A stretch of DNA of 64,000 nucleotides from Setomelanomma holmii. Lineage: Eukaryota > Ascomycota > Dothideomycetes > Pleosporales > Phaeosphaeriaceae. The notes under the pieces are model-generated. The model worked only from the letters and a program-made list of their open reading frames with translations. It was not told where the DNA came from and did no database searches. Every line of letters starts with the position of its first letter. The stretch's first letter is position 1. This document shows positions 20,085 through 31,828 of the stretch, one piece after another. A program made the position numbers and the translations under genes. The stretch covers positions 1 through 64,000 of the forward strand of contig ML978238.1 in the NCBI GenBank assembly GCA_010015745.1. The letters run 5' to 3'.

Positions 20085-20640
20085 TCATCTCTTCTTGGTG
20101 CTGACCTGCTCCTCCAACGTCCTGACGTATCCTTCTATCCGTTGTACCGCAGACTGGAGGGCCTGTGTGCGTGTTAGTTTGTTGACAACTTCACCACAGA
20201 GCAGTGCGTAGTGGACATTCGACATACATAGACATCCTCGGTCAAGAGCTGGTTCGAAACGCGGTATTCGTCGATAACATAGTAGTACATGCCGGCACCG
20301 GCAGCGGTTGAGCCTAAGAGGAAGCCGAACAATCTATCGCATGTCAGTCAAGCTGTACTGTGTAACATTGCCGCCATTCGAAGCAAAGCACTGAGATTCA
20401 GGCTGCCGCAGCTGTCATTGCGCTTGTTGCAAAGCCTGTGCAACTTGCAAGCAATAAAATGCTCGTCTCCGAATGCGCGCATCGCCCAGGCACTCACCCT
20501 CCCCTGAAAGCACCAACAGGCTTCCTAACTGGCGCAACAACGGTATCCTGCCTCAATGCAGCGCTTGTTTGGAAGCTTCGCGCAACAACGGGAGTCTTGA
20601 TGGCGGTCCGGAACGCCGGAGGTAGAACTCGAGATGCCAT
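20085..20640 (-). CDS. Small mitochondrial single-pass membrane protein
   Basis: Exons 20640-20498, 20333-20228 and 20162-20085 join to 108 residues; introns begin GTGAGT and GTATGT. The N-terminus (MASRVLPPAFRTAIKTPVVA, then RSFQTSAALR) is a classical mitochondrial presequence with an RSF/RS-type cleavage context. A Gly-rich hydrophobic segment (GGLFGFLLGSTAAGAGMYYY) follows, then an acidic linker and a short amphipathic coiled coil (ALQSAVQRIEGYVRTLEEQV). This architecture is conserved across filamentous ascomycetes as far as I recall, but I have no established function; a role in an inner-membrane assembly is inference. No exon is longer than 50 codons, which hides the gene from simple frame searches. 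Divergent or overlapping genes are absent. Confidence 0.85.
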
Positions 20641-21051
20641 TGTCGCAATGGTTTGGGTGCGCGTTTATGCTTGCTCGAATCGAGTTCTTCCGTTGCGAGC
20701 AACGAGGGTATAGTTCAAGCGATGTCGTGGTGTGGCTGTGAGGGGAGTCGTGTGATGGGAGTGACGTTGTTTGGAGCTCGCCTCGTGCCTGCCCGCTAGC
20801 GTTGGACCCTGGTCAGGATTACCTAAACAGCCATGGCAGGCATAACAGCAGCAAGGCAGGTGCATTGTTGTAACAGGCCAAATTGTACAGGGTGATAGAT
20901 GGACGGAACGTTGCGAGATATCGAGAGAGCAGGTTGAATATCATTTCAAGTTTTGAAATTAAGCTCTGGCGGTCCACCTACGGAACTTCAAGGAAAAGGG
21001 TATCAAGTCGTAGTAATCATCACAGCCGTTTCTTCGCGTTCCATGTCGACA

Positions 21052-22425
21052 TTATGCGCCAGACCTCGGCGACCCGCAGACTCCACACGAGCCTGCATCA
21101 CCAGAATTGATATACTGGCTGCCTTTACAAGCAGCACTCCTGCACTGCCAATGACCGGGTTCGAAGTCTGGCTTCAAGACGTTCGAACAAGCCATGCAAG
21201 TAAGAGCCACGACTTCGTTCTCCAGTGAGCATATGCCGCATATCGATGGTGAGACCGGGTCTTTGTTCTTGGACTGCTCCGGACTGTAGACCTTGTTACC
21301 GGGACGTCGCTTCCAGACTTCGTCCAGGCGCACAACGTTAGCAGCAGTGGAGCCGTCCGGCGACTTCGTCTGTTGTTCATTTGAGCTTGGTTCTGGCTTG
21401 GAACTCGGTGTTGTCTTTTGAAGACCTCCTGTGCGTCTTGCGGCTGTGTCGGAAGACTTTGCTGGTTGGATACCTTGAATCTCATCAAACTCCCTCCGTG
21501 CATTGCCGTCCTGGTCATCTTCTTCGTCACAGATCTTGATTAGGAAACGCCCTTGATCGTCCATCATCTTCTTGCCATCGTAATCGAGTGCGGCATCTTC
21601 TCTGTCAATCTCATCCTCGGTCTCACTGTCTGAAGGCGATTCTTCCTTCTTGATCGTAATGTCTTCCTTCTTAACCGACTCGAACCTCGCCAATGCCGCG
21701 GCAGCGCGAAGCTCTCTGCCACGCGCACTTCCGGCAACACGAGGCTTGCCTTTCTTTGGTACGCCACCCTCCAGTTTGACTTTCGTGTGTTCATCGGCAC
21801 CGAGTGCTTTTCCATTCACGCCAAACTTCTTCTGGATTCGGCGCTGCTTTCGCTCGACGTATGACAGTGTAGGCTTGCCCTTAGCTCCTCGCTTTCTCTT
21901 GCGTGACCGCCGGCCGTATGTGCCACCACACAGATGCTCAGGTATGTCTGCAACATCTGCCTCGTTCATCTGAATTGCGCCGGTATCGAGGCCTCGACCT
22001 CTGCCCCACATTCCCTCTCCTGTGTATGCTTTTGCCCACAGCGCTCTCAGATCGCCAGCGTAATCGTCCCGCACCTTCCAGAACGCCTTCGAGTGGTTCA
22101 TTTGCTTGCAGTGCGCCAGCTCATGAACCATGACCATCTCCACCATTCTTTGTGGCAGCCATCGTCCATGGCGATCGCGTAACACGAGCTGTATGACTTC
22201 TCCGGCGTTGAAATTGCGACCAACGAACTCGGCGTTGTATGGAAATTCTTCCAGTGCTTGAACAAGGATCATGTTTGCTTTCATGAATGGGTAACATACT
22301 GCGGCGACACGGTTCAGTATGTTCTCGGCGGTTGTTGACGAAGGACCCGATATCGTTCGTATGAAATTGATCAGCGCGTTTGGGCGCTGCGTGCGCTCAT
22401 TGAGGCGCTCGAATCCCAAGGGCAT
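21052..22425 (-). CDS. Wss1-like WLM-domain metalloprotease with C-terminal RanBP2-type zinc finger
   Basis: 457 residues from ATG at 22425; the frame extends a little further but without an ATG. The WLM domain fills residues 1-150: GFERLNERTQRPNALINFI, an MILVQALEEFPYN segment, and the active site HELAHCKQMNHSKAFW with zinc ligands His101, His105 and His111 and catalytic Glu102. Wss1/SPRTN-type proteases cut proteins crosslinked to DNA and cooperate with Cdc48 and SUMO. The central region (about 165-390) is basic then acidic and disordered, with KKEE/IKKEE SUMO-like sites (VKKEDITIKKEES). Near residue 410 there is a Cys4 finger, ICSLENEVVALTCMACSNVL, of RanBP2/NZF type, and the tail has two further Cys pairs. 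Intact and intronless, although broken genes lie on both sides. Confidence 0.9.
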   Translation of the reverse strand: MPLGFERLNERTQRPNALINFIRTISGPSSTTAENILNRVAAVCYPFMKANMILVQALEEFPYNAEFVGRNFNAGEVIQLVLRDRHGRWLPQRMVEMVMVHELAHCKQMNHSKAFWKVRDDYAGDLRALWAKAYTGEGMWGRGRGLDTGAIQMNEADVADIPEHLCGGTYGRRSRKRKRGAKGKPTLSYVERKQRRIQKKFGVNGKALGADEHTKVKLEGGVPKKGKPRVAGSARGRELRAAAALARFESVKKEDITIKKEESPSDSETEDEIDREDAALDYDGKKMMDDQGRFLIKICDEEDDQDGNARREFDEIQGIQPAKSSDTAARRTGGLQKTTPSSKPEPSSNEQQTKSPDGSTAANVVRLDEVWKRRPGNKVYSPEQSKNKDPVSPSICGICSLENEVVALTCMACSNVLKPDFEPGHWQCRSAACKGSQYINSGDAGSCGVCGSPRSGA

Positions 22426-23227
22426 GATGACGGTGCACTTTGGGCGATGGAGGCCATGGAGCAGTGACAATGTAAAGGTCCAGCCAAAACTTGTGGGTGG
22501 CGATGGGCTTCGGAGTTAAACACTAGTGGCGGAGCTATGATCGCGTGAGCACGTGTTGCGCTTACCTTCCTCCATTTACTCAAATCTCCTCGAAAGTCGC
22601 GTTCACAAGAAGTCCGCGCTGTGCCGAAACATATCTTGACATTGCAACCTCACTTGCAGAGCGAATCATCTACGCCTTGGCAAGACAGCATTCGTGCTTG
22701 ACGAGGTTGTTAGCTCTGCAGTGCAAGGCGCGCCCCTCCTTCCATATGTAGCAGTGAATGCAGTGAATCAAAAGGTAACTGCGCGAAGCAGTAAGTCAAG
22801 TGTGGAACCGCGCAGGGCAGTAAATCTGAGTATCATGTGCTCTGTATTGTTGTCTGCTCCGTTGGTGATGACCTCTTCCCAGGCCATCAGCAGCGTCTGT
22901 TTACATGACATATTTATGATCCAGTTCAGGTAAGAGGTGCTTGATATGATGAGGAAGCAGCATCAGACCGCCAGCACGTGGCACACGTGATGCGCTCCTC
23001 TCATAAACCGTCACACCATATCATGTGGCTATGGTGAATGCGATGCCCTGAGGGGTGTGTGCTTGCTAGATGGATTGTACGAAGACGTTGCCGGCAACAA
23101 GGCAGAGGTGAGAGAGGACATGGGATCTAGTGAATGTCGAAAGGCATTATATGAGCGATGTAATGATTGATGATTGAATGTGCGCGTTAGCCTCAAGCTG
23201 GTACAAGCTCTAGTAATGGTCTATGTC
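22426..23227. other. Gene-free stretch
   Basis: Promoter of the Wss1-like gene at its left end. The rest shows no protein-like frame. Confidence 0.4.
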
Positions 23228-23854
23228 TCACTTCGTCACCTCCACACGATACTTTCCCACTACCAACGAAGTATCAAATGGAAACGCACGCCGGTCCAAC
23301 AAACCTACCACCAAATCATCCTTGAACTCCTCATGAAAGCCTTCCGATTCTTCGTAGCCAACCAGTCCTTCTTCGCATGATTGACATAGCAATCCGTGAC
23401 CAACCGCCTCAGGGGATCGTCCTCATTGGTGTTCTTGTACACAAATTTCACTGCCGCTCGGTTCAGGAAGCAGAACTTGGCTTCCGCGCGGTGAATTGAT
23501 CACGTTGACCAGTATGTCCAGGATGAGGTTGGCTGAAACAGGGTCGATCATTTTGTCCCATAGCACGTAAACCTTCCAGATATGAAGGATCTCGACGTTA
23601 GCTTGTTTGCCCGTGTCGGCTTGCTTTTTCGGATCCGGGAGGGTTGCAAGCTGGAAGACGGCCAGTGTACAGTAGCTGCACGTAATCGGACACGACGTCT
23701 ACCTCCTCATCGGCCATGGCGACTTTGTGGGCAGCCGCATTGAGCCATGGATGGCGAAAGGACGTACGGACGTGTTCCTATCGCCCGCAAATGAGCGACA
23801 TGTGAGCGCTTGGACCGTGGACTTATTCTGGTCTCCGATGTGCAGCTCCACCAT
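23228..23854 (-). pseudogene. BTB/POZ-domain protein, broken by frameshifts
   Basis: Ordered fragments on the minus strand match a fungal BTB/POZ protein: MVELHIGDQNKS at 23854; DEEVDVVSDYVQLLYTGRLP (the usual FxxxxxYLYTGxL end of the BTB fold); VEILHIWKVYVLWDKMIDPV with SANLILDILVNVI; FVYKNTNEDDPLRRLVTDCY with HAKKDWLATKNRKAF; and EEFKDDLVVGLLDRRAF to the final stop at 23228-23230. BTB proteins of this type act as adaptors, for example for Cul3. The pieces occupy different frames, with at least four frame changes over 620 bp and no intron-like sequence at the joins. The region between HIGDQ and DEEVD has lost the typical hydrophobic core. Confidence 0.75.
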
Positions 23855-24357
23855 CTCGTTGCTTAGCCTAGATCTTGTCAGTGAGCACTCGCTGGCGCAA
23901 GACCCAAGTATCATACTTGACTTTGGCGATATTCGACATGCTGAGTTATACCGGGCCGTGTGCTTCGTCGGTGAATCTGACGAAATTGATCGTGCGCCGT
24001 AGCGATCCTATGGCTCGCATAAAGAAGCGGAGAAACTCGACTTGCGTAACTTCAACCATATCTCCATGGACGTCAGCACTTTTGCAACAAATATCTCATT
24101 GCTGTGTCGACGACACGCACTAGTCAACTACTCTACTTCAGCTTCCATTTCATTTCGAATCCTCCATCCACTTTCCTATCATCTCAAGACCTGAAGTAAT
24201 TGATCGGTCCCACTACATATATTCTAGCTAAGAAGCTCTCGACCGCAGCTCCTTGAGACCTGTAGTATGACACTGTAGCCGATTCATTTAATCCCGTCCC
24301 ATACATCTCGACACCTTGCGCGCGTACTCGTTCCTTATAGTCCTGATGCACAGCGTT
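23855..24357. other. Gene-free stretch
   Basis: Lies upstream of the broken BTB gene. No recognisable feature. Confidence 0.35.
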
Positions 24358-24699
24358 CTATGACTCACGAGCCATCTCTTCCGTCGCATACGCATCACAG
24401 ATATGTGTGCGGTGGTTGTTTAAGGTCTGAATAGTGACTGAGCCGCACTGTAGGTGAGTCAGCGGGACAGTTTGATACACGATCCAAACTGGTTCAGTTA
24501 TCCCAGATATTTGGCTTGTGCTCACGGGTCGGTCTGGATCCTCATCAAGACTTGGTGTCGGGTCTATCATCGCGTCTGGATCGGGTTGTGGTGCGCTGCA
24601 GGTGACATATAGGTTGTGGAAGTCTGAATTGAGGAAGCCTGCGTTGAAGATCGGGTTGTTGAAATATGTAAACGGATTGGAACTGGAATTGTAAGTCAT
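24358..24699 (-). CDS. 113-residue hypothetical protein (doubtful)
   Basis: Open frame from ATG at 24699 with an Asn/Phe/Ser-rich start and a DPxPSLDEDPDRPV acidic stretch. There is no known domain, signal peptide or membrane segment. It lies among decayed genes, so it may be a relic of a longer gene or a chance frame. Confidence 0.3.
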   Translation of the reverse strand: MTYNSSSNPFTYFNNPIFNAGFLNSDFHNLYVTCSAPQPDPDAMIDPTPSLDEDPDRPVSTSQISGITEPVWIVYQTVPLTHLQCGSVTIQTLNNHRTHICDAYATEEMARES

Positions 24700-24994
24700 C
24701 GTGATGAATGCAGAATCCTAGCCTATTGACAGCAGACAAGAAGGCTTAGTAGAATATGTATGCAATTCTGAACGGGCAGGCGGGAATGGTCAGCTGTCTG
24801 CCGTTTCGGTTTGTTGATGTCGACGTGACATCTCGCAGGCAACCCTGGTGAAACGGCACAAGCCAGCTTGCTTGCCTTCTCACGCTTGCGAATGAGAGCA
24901 TCTTCATAACACCTGCCAATATTTGCCAGCATGCAAAGGTAGTGTCGCGCATCAGATGTTTCTAAAGACATTCCCGGTGGGCAATGGACTTCAC

Positions 24995-27028
24995 TCAATC
25001 ATACAATCCCTCAGTAAACTTCCTCTCCTTCCTTCCGACAACCAATCCTACCAACCTCTCAATCACACCAACACGCATAATGCCATCCCTCTCATCCCAT
25101 CCATATCGATACCTCGCACTCGGCTCTCCCATACTCTCAACAACCTCCTCAACCTGCAACAGTGAGCCGCAATGACTCATCCTCTGCGCAACAGGCGCAA
25201 GTAATCTCGCCGTGTTCAAATGACTCTCATCCTTGACCACCACATCGTTCGCGAAGAACACAATACTTAGCAATACAACCAGCTGCAATCCTGGTACAGC
25301 GCATAAGATCGCAATGGCGTAAGCCCAAGTAATCGCAAGCTTGAGCGCTTGGTAAGGCTTCTTGCCAGGCACGGATTTTCGAAGCTGTTTCCTGGTGACG
25401 ACTTCAGGCGGAATCCAACTTTGTTCTTCTTCTATATGATCTACGCTTGCTATCGCGGTCATGCTGAATTGTGCGAGTGAAGCGGCTGCAAAGACTTCAT
25501 CGTTTGGGCGATTTTCGTCGTTCGGCCGTGTTTTGACGCTGGGGGTGATGACCCAGGCATTAGACCAGTCATATTGGACGTTGTTCGTCCAGATACCGTC
25601 GGTAGAGTTACGATAAGAGGCGGACGATGCAGCAAGTGCGCGGGCGGAGACGTCAGAGAGCGGCGCGTACAGGTTTTTGCCTTCGATTTGACCGACTGTG
25701 TTTGTGCAATTGTAAAGCCAGACTGGTTTGTTCTTCCAGTTCTGCGTGCTAATGATGTACATGCGTGCGCAGCGCGGACCACAATCAGCTTTCGAGTCGT
25801 GGACATAGCTTGCACCCGTTCCAACTTGCCAGAAGGTTTTGTTGGCGCTCCATGGCTCGCCGACCCATGGAACGCTCCATGTTGAGGTCTCGTTGTTTGC
25901 GTCCGTGTAGATGATACTATCGGTAGTGTAGTTGAGTGCGGGATAGCCCTTGCAGGTGGCGTTGGCGGTCACCCATCGCTCGGATTGTCCTTTCAAGTCT
26001 GATTTCGGGTCCCAATCTTGGAAGGCGTACTCCCAACTTGTGCAGATCCGGCATCTGGCAGGACGTGTAAGGGCTTCAGTGGAGGAGTTGAGGCCAACAA
26101 GATTGGTTCGTCCATTTAATGTAGCATATGGAAAGAGGAGTACTGGAGCCGCACCACTTCCATAGTAGTAAGCGATTTCTTGCCACGCTGTTTCGTTGCC
26201 GACATCTAGAATACTGACATTGCCATTCTTCATCAGGATGGCCTGACTTTGTTCAAGCTGGTATGTGAGACTGAGAAGAGCGATGCCGATGGCGCCAGTG
26301 AGGTTGATAGCTAGCCACGCTATACACGCAAGCTGGGTCATCGTGGGTATATAGCTCCTTATACGCCTTCTCGAGCTCCAGAATAGCTTTATGATGGCTT
26401 TGCTCGATGCGGCATCCAAGATCAGATCGAAGTGTCGCAACTTCCAGTCCCATCGAGCGAGGATCCACCACCTTAGAATTCTTGCATAGCTTTGCAAAGA
26501 AGACCGATAGTTGAGACCAATGAAGAGCGGCAAGGCCGTCATCAGAGCGTTCAGCCATTGCGACTGACCTGATGTGAGGTTACCTTTATCTTCGTACCGC
26601 TTCAAAACAAGCGCGCACATGCCACATAGCAGCACTGTAAGGAGAAGCCGTGAACTGCTATTCAGGAGGATCCGGATCTGTTGCCGCCTGCGATGATACT
26701 CGCGAGCAGTCAGAGCCTGGCCTTGTTCGACTTTCTGATATTCGGTTGGCGTTTTATACTGTGATGGGTCTGTCGGATTTCGCATCCAACTGAACATCTT
26801 TCGTCGTCGTGACGCTACTTGCGTCAAGGCGTCATCGGAGTCCACTCGATAAACAGAATGCAATCCACTCCCGGACTTCGTTGCCCCGGTCCATGGTCGA
26901 TGTACTGGTGGTGGTTGCGACGCCGTTGTGTGGTCGCTGTCGAGATATGGTGAGACCGGTGGTTCGCGTGTGTGCGCGGGGTCGCAAAGCCACGGATCTG
27001 TATCTTGAGATGTGGTGTAAAACGCCAT
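24995..27028 (-). CDS. Large membrane glycoprotein, four predicted helices, unknown function
   Basis: Single frame of 677 residues. I start at ATG 27028 (MAFYTTSQDTDPWL); the frame is open for 11 more codons without an ATG. The first 130 residues are cytosolic and polar. Hydrophobic helices lie near SRLLLTVLLCGMCALVL, WLNALMTALPLFIGL, LACIAWLAINLTGAIGIALL and, close to the C-terminus, ITWAYAIAILCAVPGLQLVV. The long loop between helices 3 and 4 (about 280 residues) has some ten N-x-S/T sequons and four conserved-looking Cys in CRIC and CGPRC pairs, so it is probably outside the cell or in a lumen. The architecture resembles unnamed fungal multi-helix proteins of the DUF3176/DUF3433 kind, but I cannot place it in a family. 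It is intact although its neighbourhood is decayed. Confidence 0.8.
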   Translation of the reverse strand: MAFYTTSQDTDPWLCDPAHTREPPVSPYLDSDHTTASQPPPVHRPWTGATKSGSGLHSVYRVDSDDALTQVASRRRKMFSWMRNPTDPSQYKTPTEYQKVEQGQALTAREYHRRRQQIRILLNSSSRLLLTVLLCGMCALVLKRYEDKGNLTSGQSQWLNALMTALPLFIGLNYRSSLQSYARILRWWILARWDWKLRHFDLILDAASSKAIIKLFWSSRRRIRSYIPTMTQLACIAWLAINLTGAIGIALLSLTYQLEQSQAILMKNGNVSILDVGNETAWQEIAYYYGSGAAPVLLFPYATLNGRTNLVGLNSSTEALTRPARCRICTSWEYAFQDWDPKSDLKGQSERWVTANATCKGYPALNYTTDSIIYTDANNETSTWSVPWVGEPWSANKTFWQVGTGASYVHDSKADCGPRCARMYIISTQNWKNKPVWLYNCTNTVGQIEGKNLYAPLSDVSARALAASSASYRNSTDGIWTNNVQYDWSNAWVITPSVKTRPNDENRPNDEVFAAASLAQFSMTAIASVDHIEEEQSWIPPEVVTRKQLRKSVPGKKPYQALKLAITWAYAIAILCAVPGLQLVVLLSIVFFANDVVVKDESHLNTARLLAPVAQRMSHCGSLLQVEEVVESMGEPSARYRYGWDERDGIMRVGVIERLVGLVVGRKERKFTEGLYD

Positions 27029-30000
27029 ATTTGACGCTTTGATAAGAGTCCAGTAGCCCACACAGCGGTGGCTGGTCTTAGTATCGTCTCTAGAATGTGG
27101 CTTGCCGTCACCAATGTTGCGGACCTGAGTTGAGGCTCCTCGCGGGGATGGCTTACCTTTAAGGTGTGCGAGTTACGCAAGACCCAGGTCGCTCTGTGAG
27201 TCTCTCCGCATCATATTATTTGGGGGCCGTTTGGTGCCACAGCCCTGGTGTGCAGGCTAAAGCGCTGGCCCCCGTGCCTTGACATCACAGGCAATAGAAG
27301 CATTCCAACTCTATCTATTGGCATATCGGAAGACGAGCGTTGCAGTGCAAATAATGCGCAATCCCAGTCCATACATCGCGTTGCGTTTCGGGCGTAATCT
27401 GACATTGTCAAGCAATGCCATACGGAAGGGATCAACGAGTGGAGTGGCGTGTCTCGAGGCTAAGACTTTCTAGCGGCCTTGGCTCCAGGGGCCCATGTGG
27501 CTGCTGTTATTCTCGTCACGATAAGTACACTGTATCGGCATTCAGCTGTTATGACTTACAGTCTGACAGTATGACCAGAAGTTCCTCTCAAAGTCCGACC
27601 AGGATTGAACATACCTAGGTAGGTATTCGACGAGGCACCGAAGCTCTCCTCACAAGCTCATCACCGGGCACATGGACACCAATACTCAATTGTACAGATC
27701 CATGCCATACCTCCCAAGTCAACACTATAGCAACGACTGTTGAAGCGCAGCTTAATTTTTTCCCTTCGCATCGGTGAAGCCGTCTGCAATGATGACCACC
27801 ATGTGACACATCGGTCAATTGAACATACCGAGATCTTTGATAAGTGTTAGTGCTCCACTGAACATGATCAGCAGCCAAACGACAGCTGCAGAAGCTTATG
27901 CCTTCGCGGCCGGGTTGTGTATGCTTTATTCACGTATTGTTCTGTAGGTATACGCCTCATTATATTCCCTGGTTCTTGCAAGTCACCTTCATCCATGCAA
28001 CTCACAGCGACTTCCACACCTTTGTCGCTTACGCGAGAATCTGAATCTCAGTCAACTTACATTTATCTGGATATACAGCGTGTTGGGAATCAAACTACCG
28101 TATGTAGAGTGAAAGCACATACTCAGGTGACTAGGTAGCCCGTGCACAAGGTGTATTTCCTCTAGGAGGTGCAACCTTGCTGCTTCTAGCAATCAATCAT
28201 CTACCTCAACTCGTTGCAACGACTGTTACTTGATTCAACCTTACCTTTGCCGTATCAACACAGCGTCTTACCCTATCAATATAATTACATCGAGTTCTTA
28301 TCTCAACTCACACCATCAGCCACCCAACTGGCACGTACCATCGCCAAAGCCTGCTCGAGGGTTTGGCAGATTTGTCGTATCACACACAATCACATTTTTC
28401 CAGCTGGCGCATATCATCGTCGAAGGCCGGTCGAGGCCATTCGAAGCCTCTGAAGTCACAGCCGGAAACTTATTCGTGCGCTTGGTAGATGACATGGTTG
28501 ATTTTACGCAGTAACTCAGGTCGGACTATCCATGATTGGCTCGACGTTTTCATATCGAGGGACGGGAGTGTTTGAGTTACCGAGTTCCAATTAAGGATGT
28601 CAAGTCGCCAATGACGTTTGATAGGAATGCGACTCAGGCACGTGCTTCCCGAGTACTCAAAAGCGGACATATCAGGAATGGGACGGGGTGCGAGGATAGG
28701 CCAGACCTGGATAAGGTGTTAGGAAAGAAAAGAACATAGGTTTAGATATTCCTTGCATCTTTAGAAGCAGGTATTAAGGACACGTAGGCAGGTGTGAGTA
28801 TAGACACCTTATAGGATGAGTAGAATCATAGGGCAAGAATAATAGCTTTGGAGTCGTGTTGGAATAATCCTCTGTACCTACTTAGAAGCATCAGGAAATG
28901 AATTGAACAACAATTCAGTCAAAACACACCCGATGTTGCATCGTTTCTTGTGCGAGAAAAGTAGCATGGCTAGAAGTGTGCTCCTTGCGCCCTCAGCGAA
29001 GCTTTCTTACTCTTTGGCACATTGCTAGATTGCGACATGGATATGATACCCAGAAGGATGCGGCGTATTTACATAGCATTCAGGAGATATGATGTGATGT
29101 TGATATCCTTCTGACACACGCGAAAACTAGGTGCTGAATGTAGAATTGTACGTCGAGGATGAACAGTCTGAGTTTTGGAGCACATTATGACTGAGGAATT
29201 TGAGAGGCTAAAGTGACTTCGAGGGCGTGCGAGATGTCGTCGAGTGCACTCGAGTCTGCGATGCCGCTCTCGAGAGGCGGTGTAGCTGTTTAGTCATTTC
29301 GTATTTAGGAGTGTTCTGTGTGTCCGTAGGTCGTCAATGTCATCGCGACAATGATCCATATGCCTGTATATTTCAGGTCAATAACAAACTTAGCCCAAAC
29401 CTCGCCTTGGCCATGATTCGAATGCATGTCTCAGCCCATCGCCCAACGCATTATCTTTACCTTGCCTTTCCATCATAATCTCCACAATACCGCCGTCCAG
29501 TACTCGACCGCAATGTCGTCCATGCATACCAAGGCTCTTATTTCTCGCGCCTCCCCCCTCCGCTCCCTCTCGGCTCGGCATCTTCATTTACCCGACGCTT
29601 GCAAGTACCTAGCCCCGTCTCGTAGCTTGCGTTTCAGCCATCTCGATTCTGGAACATGGTGTTTTTCTTGCATTGACGTCACTCGCCCGTTAGCGCGATT
29701 CGGTCCAGGTTCCGAAAATTTTCGGGAGATCGACATCGACATTCGCAAATGGCATGCGCCTGCATCTGATCAGGCGTGCATGCGTCGCTATTCGCGTGCA
29801 AGTGTGCTGAAACAAGATTACATGCAACGCAAGGGGTGTAGGTCGTCAGTAGATTGGGCGCTTGTGCGTTGGCGTGTCAATTTGCCCAATCGAGTGGGTT
29901 GTGCCGAAATGTACATGTGCAGTCGCGATCGTGAGGTTGTGTGTGAAAAGCTTGATTTGGGCGTGGGGTGTTACGACTACAACTGTTGTCAAGTGCGATA

Positions 30001-31828
30001 GCATGGTCTCGTGTCGAAGCGCGATAAGTCCGCTGTACCTAACCTGCCGGTACCCATACCACCTGAGCCGGTAGTGTGGTTTGGTGGTATCATGCACAAG
30101 CAAATTGTCAGCTCCGAAGATGGACATTGGTCGTTGTGATAGTTGTAGATAGCGATCAGACTATTGGGAAGAGAAGAACGCTCCGGGAAATGTTCGGCAG
30201 CGTGCAGTGCTTTGTGGCTTGCGGCTGGTGCTGCGCTATTGGGAATTCGAGAAAGCTATGTGTTTCGATCATGCAGCTTATTTCGGTGGCTGGCAAGTCG
30301 GTAAGACTTGCTACTTGTCGGATCAATCCGATAGAGTCGATAGTATAGTATGTTGTCAAAGTAGACTTTGCCCTGCCTGACTCGTCCACGATCGGACTAA
30401 GGTTTGGTCCCGGAAACCATGGTGATGCTGCTTGGCTGTCCGTTCTTGGTAAATCGAAACGAAATCACGGATATTCACTTCAGACCCTAGGTGCCCTTTC
30501 CACAGTTGAGATGAACCTGGGCCATTCTCACATGAGAACCGTTGAACAGTCTGAACTTGTGGGACCTGAGGTCGGAAATCCATTCTGTCGGGATCGAAGA
30601 TTACAGCGAGCGGGGTGCACTCGTGGTCTACCGATCAAGAGTGTGTATTTCCCGCAGGTAGAACGTCATATTGATTATCGGTCTCGAGTAGAGGTTTTCG
30701 TGGAGACGTGCCATTGCAGACGTCTAGAACGTCACGATAGTCTCTGCGGAGTCCCAGCGTGAGGTATTAGGCAACCAGTTCCACCTGTCATCCTCTTTTT
30801 GGTGATGTTGGGACATGACGCGGTGCGAATTGCCATCTGTAGCAGCGGAGTGAGGGCTTCGTGCGCCAGTAGCGACAGCATGCAGGAATGATAGTGTTGC
30901 GCTGCGGCCCGAACTCCAGGACATCTGATAGGCTTGGAGTGGAGCCGCATTGACGTCAATAGCTGCGCGCGTAATGCCAAGCACTGTGCTAGTGTGCTGA
31001 GCTAATGGCAGCACTCCTGTGGAGCATCATTGTAAGCAAGATCAGAGCCTTTACCGGCTCACTTCAGAAACCAACAAGCGCGCTGTCAACCAGTCATTAA
31101 CCCCTATCACTTCGTTAGCCTTGATGCAAGCTATATGGCCAAACCATGGAAATTCCGTGGGTTGTATGCACGCAGCTGACAAGTGCGTTGCGTAGCGCCT
31201 TGTGGTAGCAATTACCAAAGCTGTTGTGACACCCAAATAACGCCAAATCGATACGGCAGACGTCTGAATAAACTTTGTCAAGCGTTAGCGCTTTTTCGGT
31301 TGCTCGGCAGTGAGGAAGTTAAGCATGCAGATGGTAGCGCACAGAATGCAGCTAAATAAGCATGCTTGCGAGAGCCACCTTTGCTGCGGTATGACGTGGT
31401 GTAACGTACACCACTGTGTGTACATCGAATTCTAGAGCGTCGCAGACTACGATATTGCGAGATGTTATCAAAGAACTTCAACGTTTTCGGTTCCACGAGA
31501 CGGCAGATCGACAAGCTACTGGGCGAAGGCGTAGATTTTGCTCATGTGCTGCGTCCACGGAGAGAATGATGTATCTCGCACACGAATTTTGAACGTCAAA
31601 AGAATACTCAGTTCCAGTAGGACGACCTCTTGCGATCTACTCCTCGGGGTCGAGTAACGGGTAGTCTGTACCGTGGTAGACGTCTTAACGGGAAAAAGGA
31701 AATGCGAAAAGTGTGCTGAGCTCTCTGATCTCAACATCTGCAGAAATTTGATGCAATTCTATGCTTGCTAGAGTCCAGCGTAAATATTTGCAGCGCTGTA
31801 ACTTAGTTGAGATGAACGAAGTAAGACC
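27029..31828. other. 4.8-kb gene-poor region
   Basis: No intact gene recognised on either strand. The longest plus frame (29426-30001, 191 codons) is Cys/Arg-rich and looks random. A faint resemblance to the NACHT/WD40 linker of fungal NLR-like proteins appears on the minus strand near 30740-30990 (see findings). A palindromic CCTAGG-type motif with flanking AGGTA occurs near 27612-27626; a related motif is near 8030. Confidence 0.4.

Noticed and set aside
29426..30001. 191-codon plus-strand frame with a weakly presequence-like start
   Set aside because: The later part is Cys/Arg/Tyr-rich without any motif, and no splice structure or family resemblance was found; likely a chance frame.
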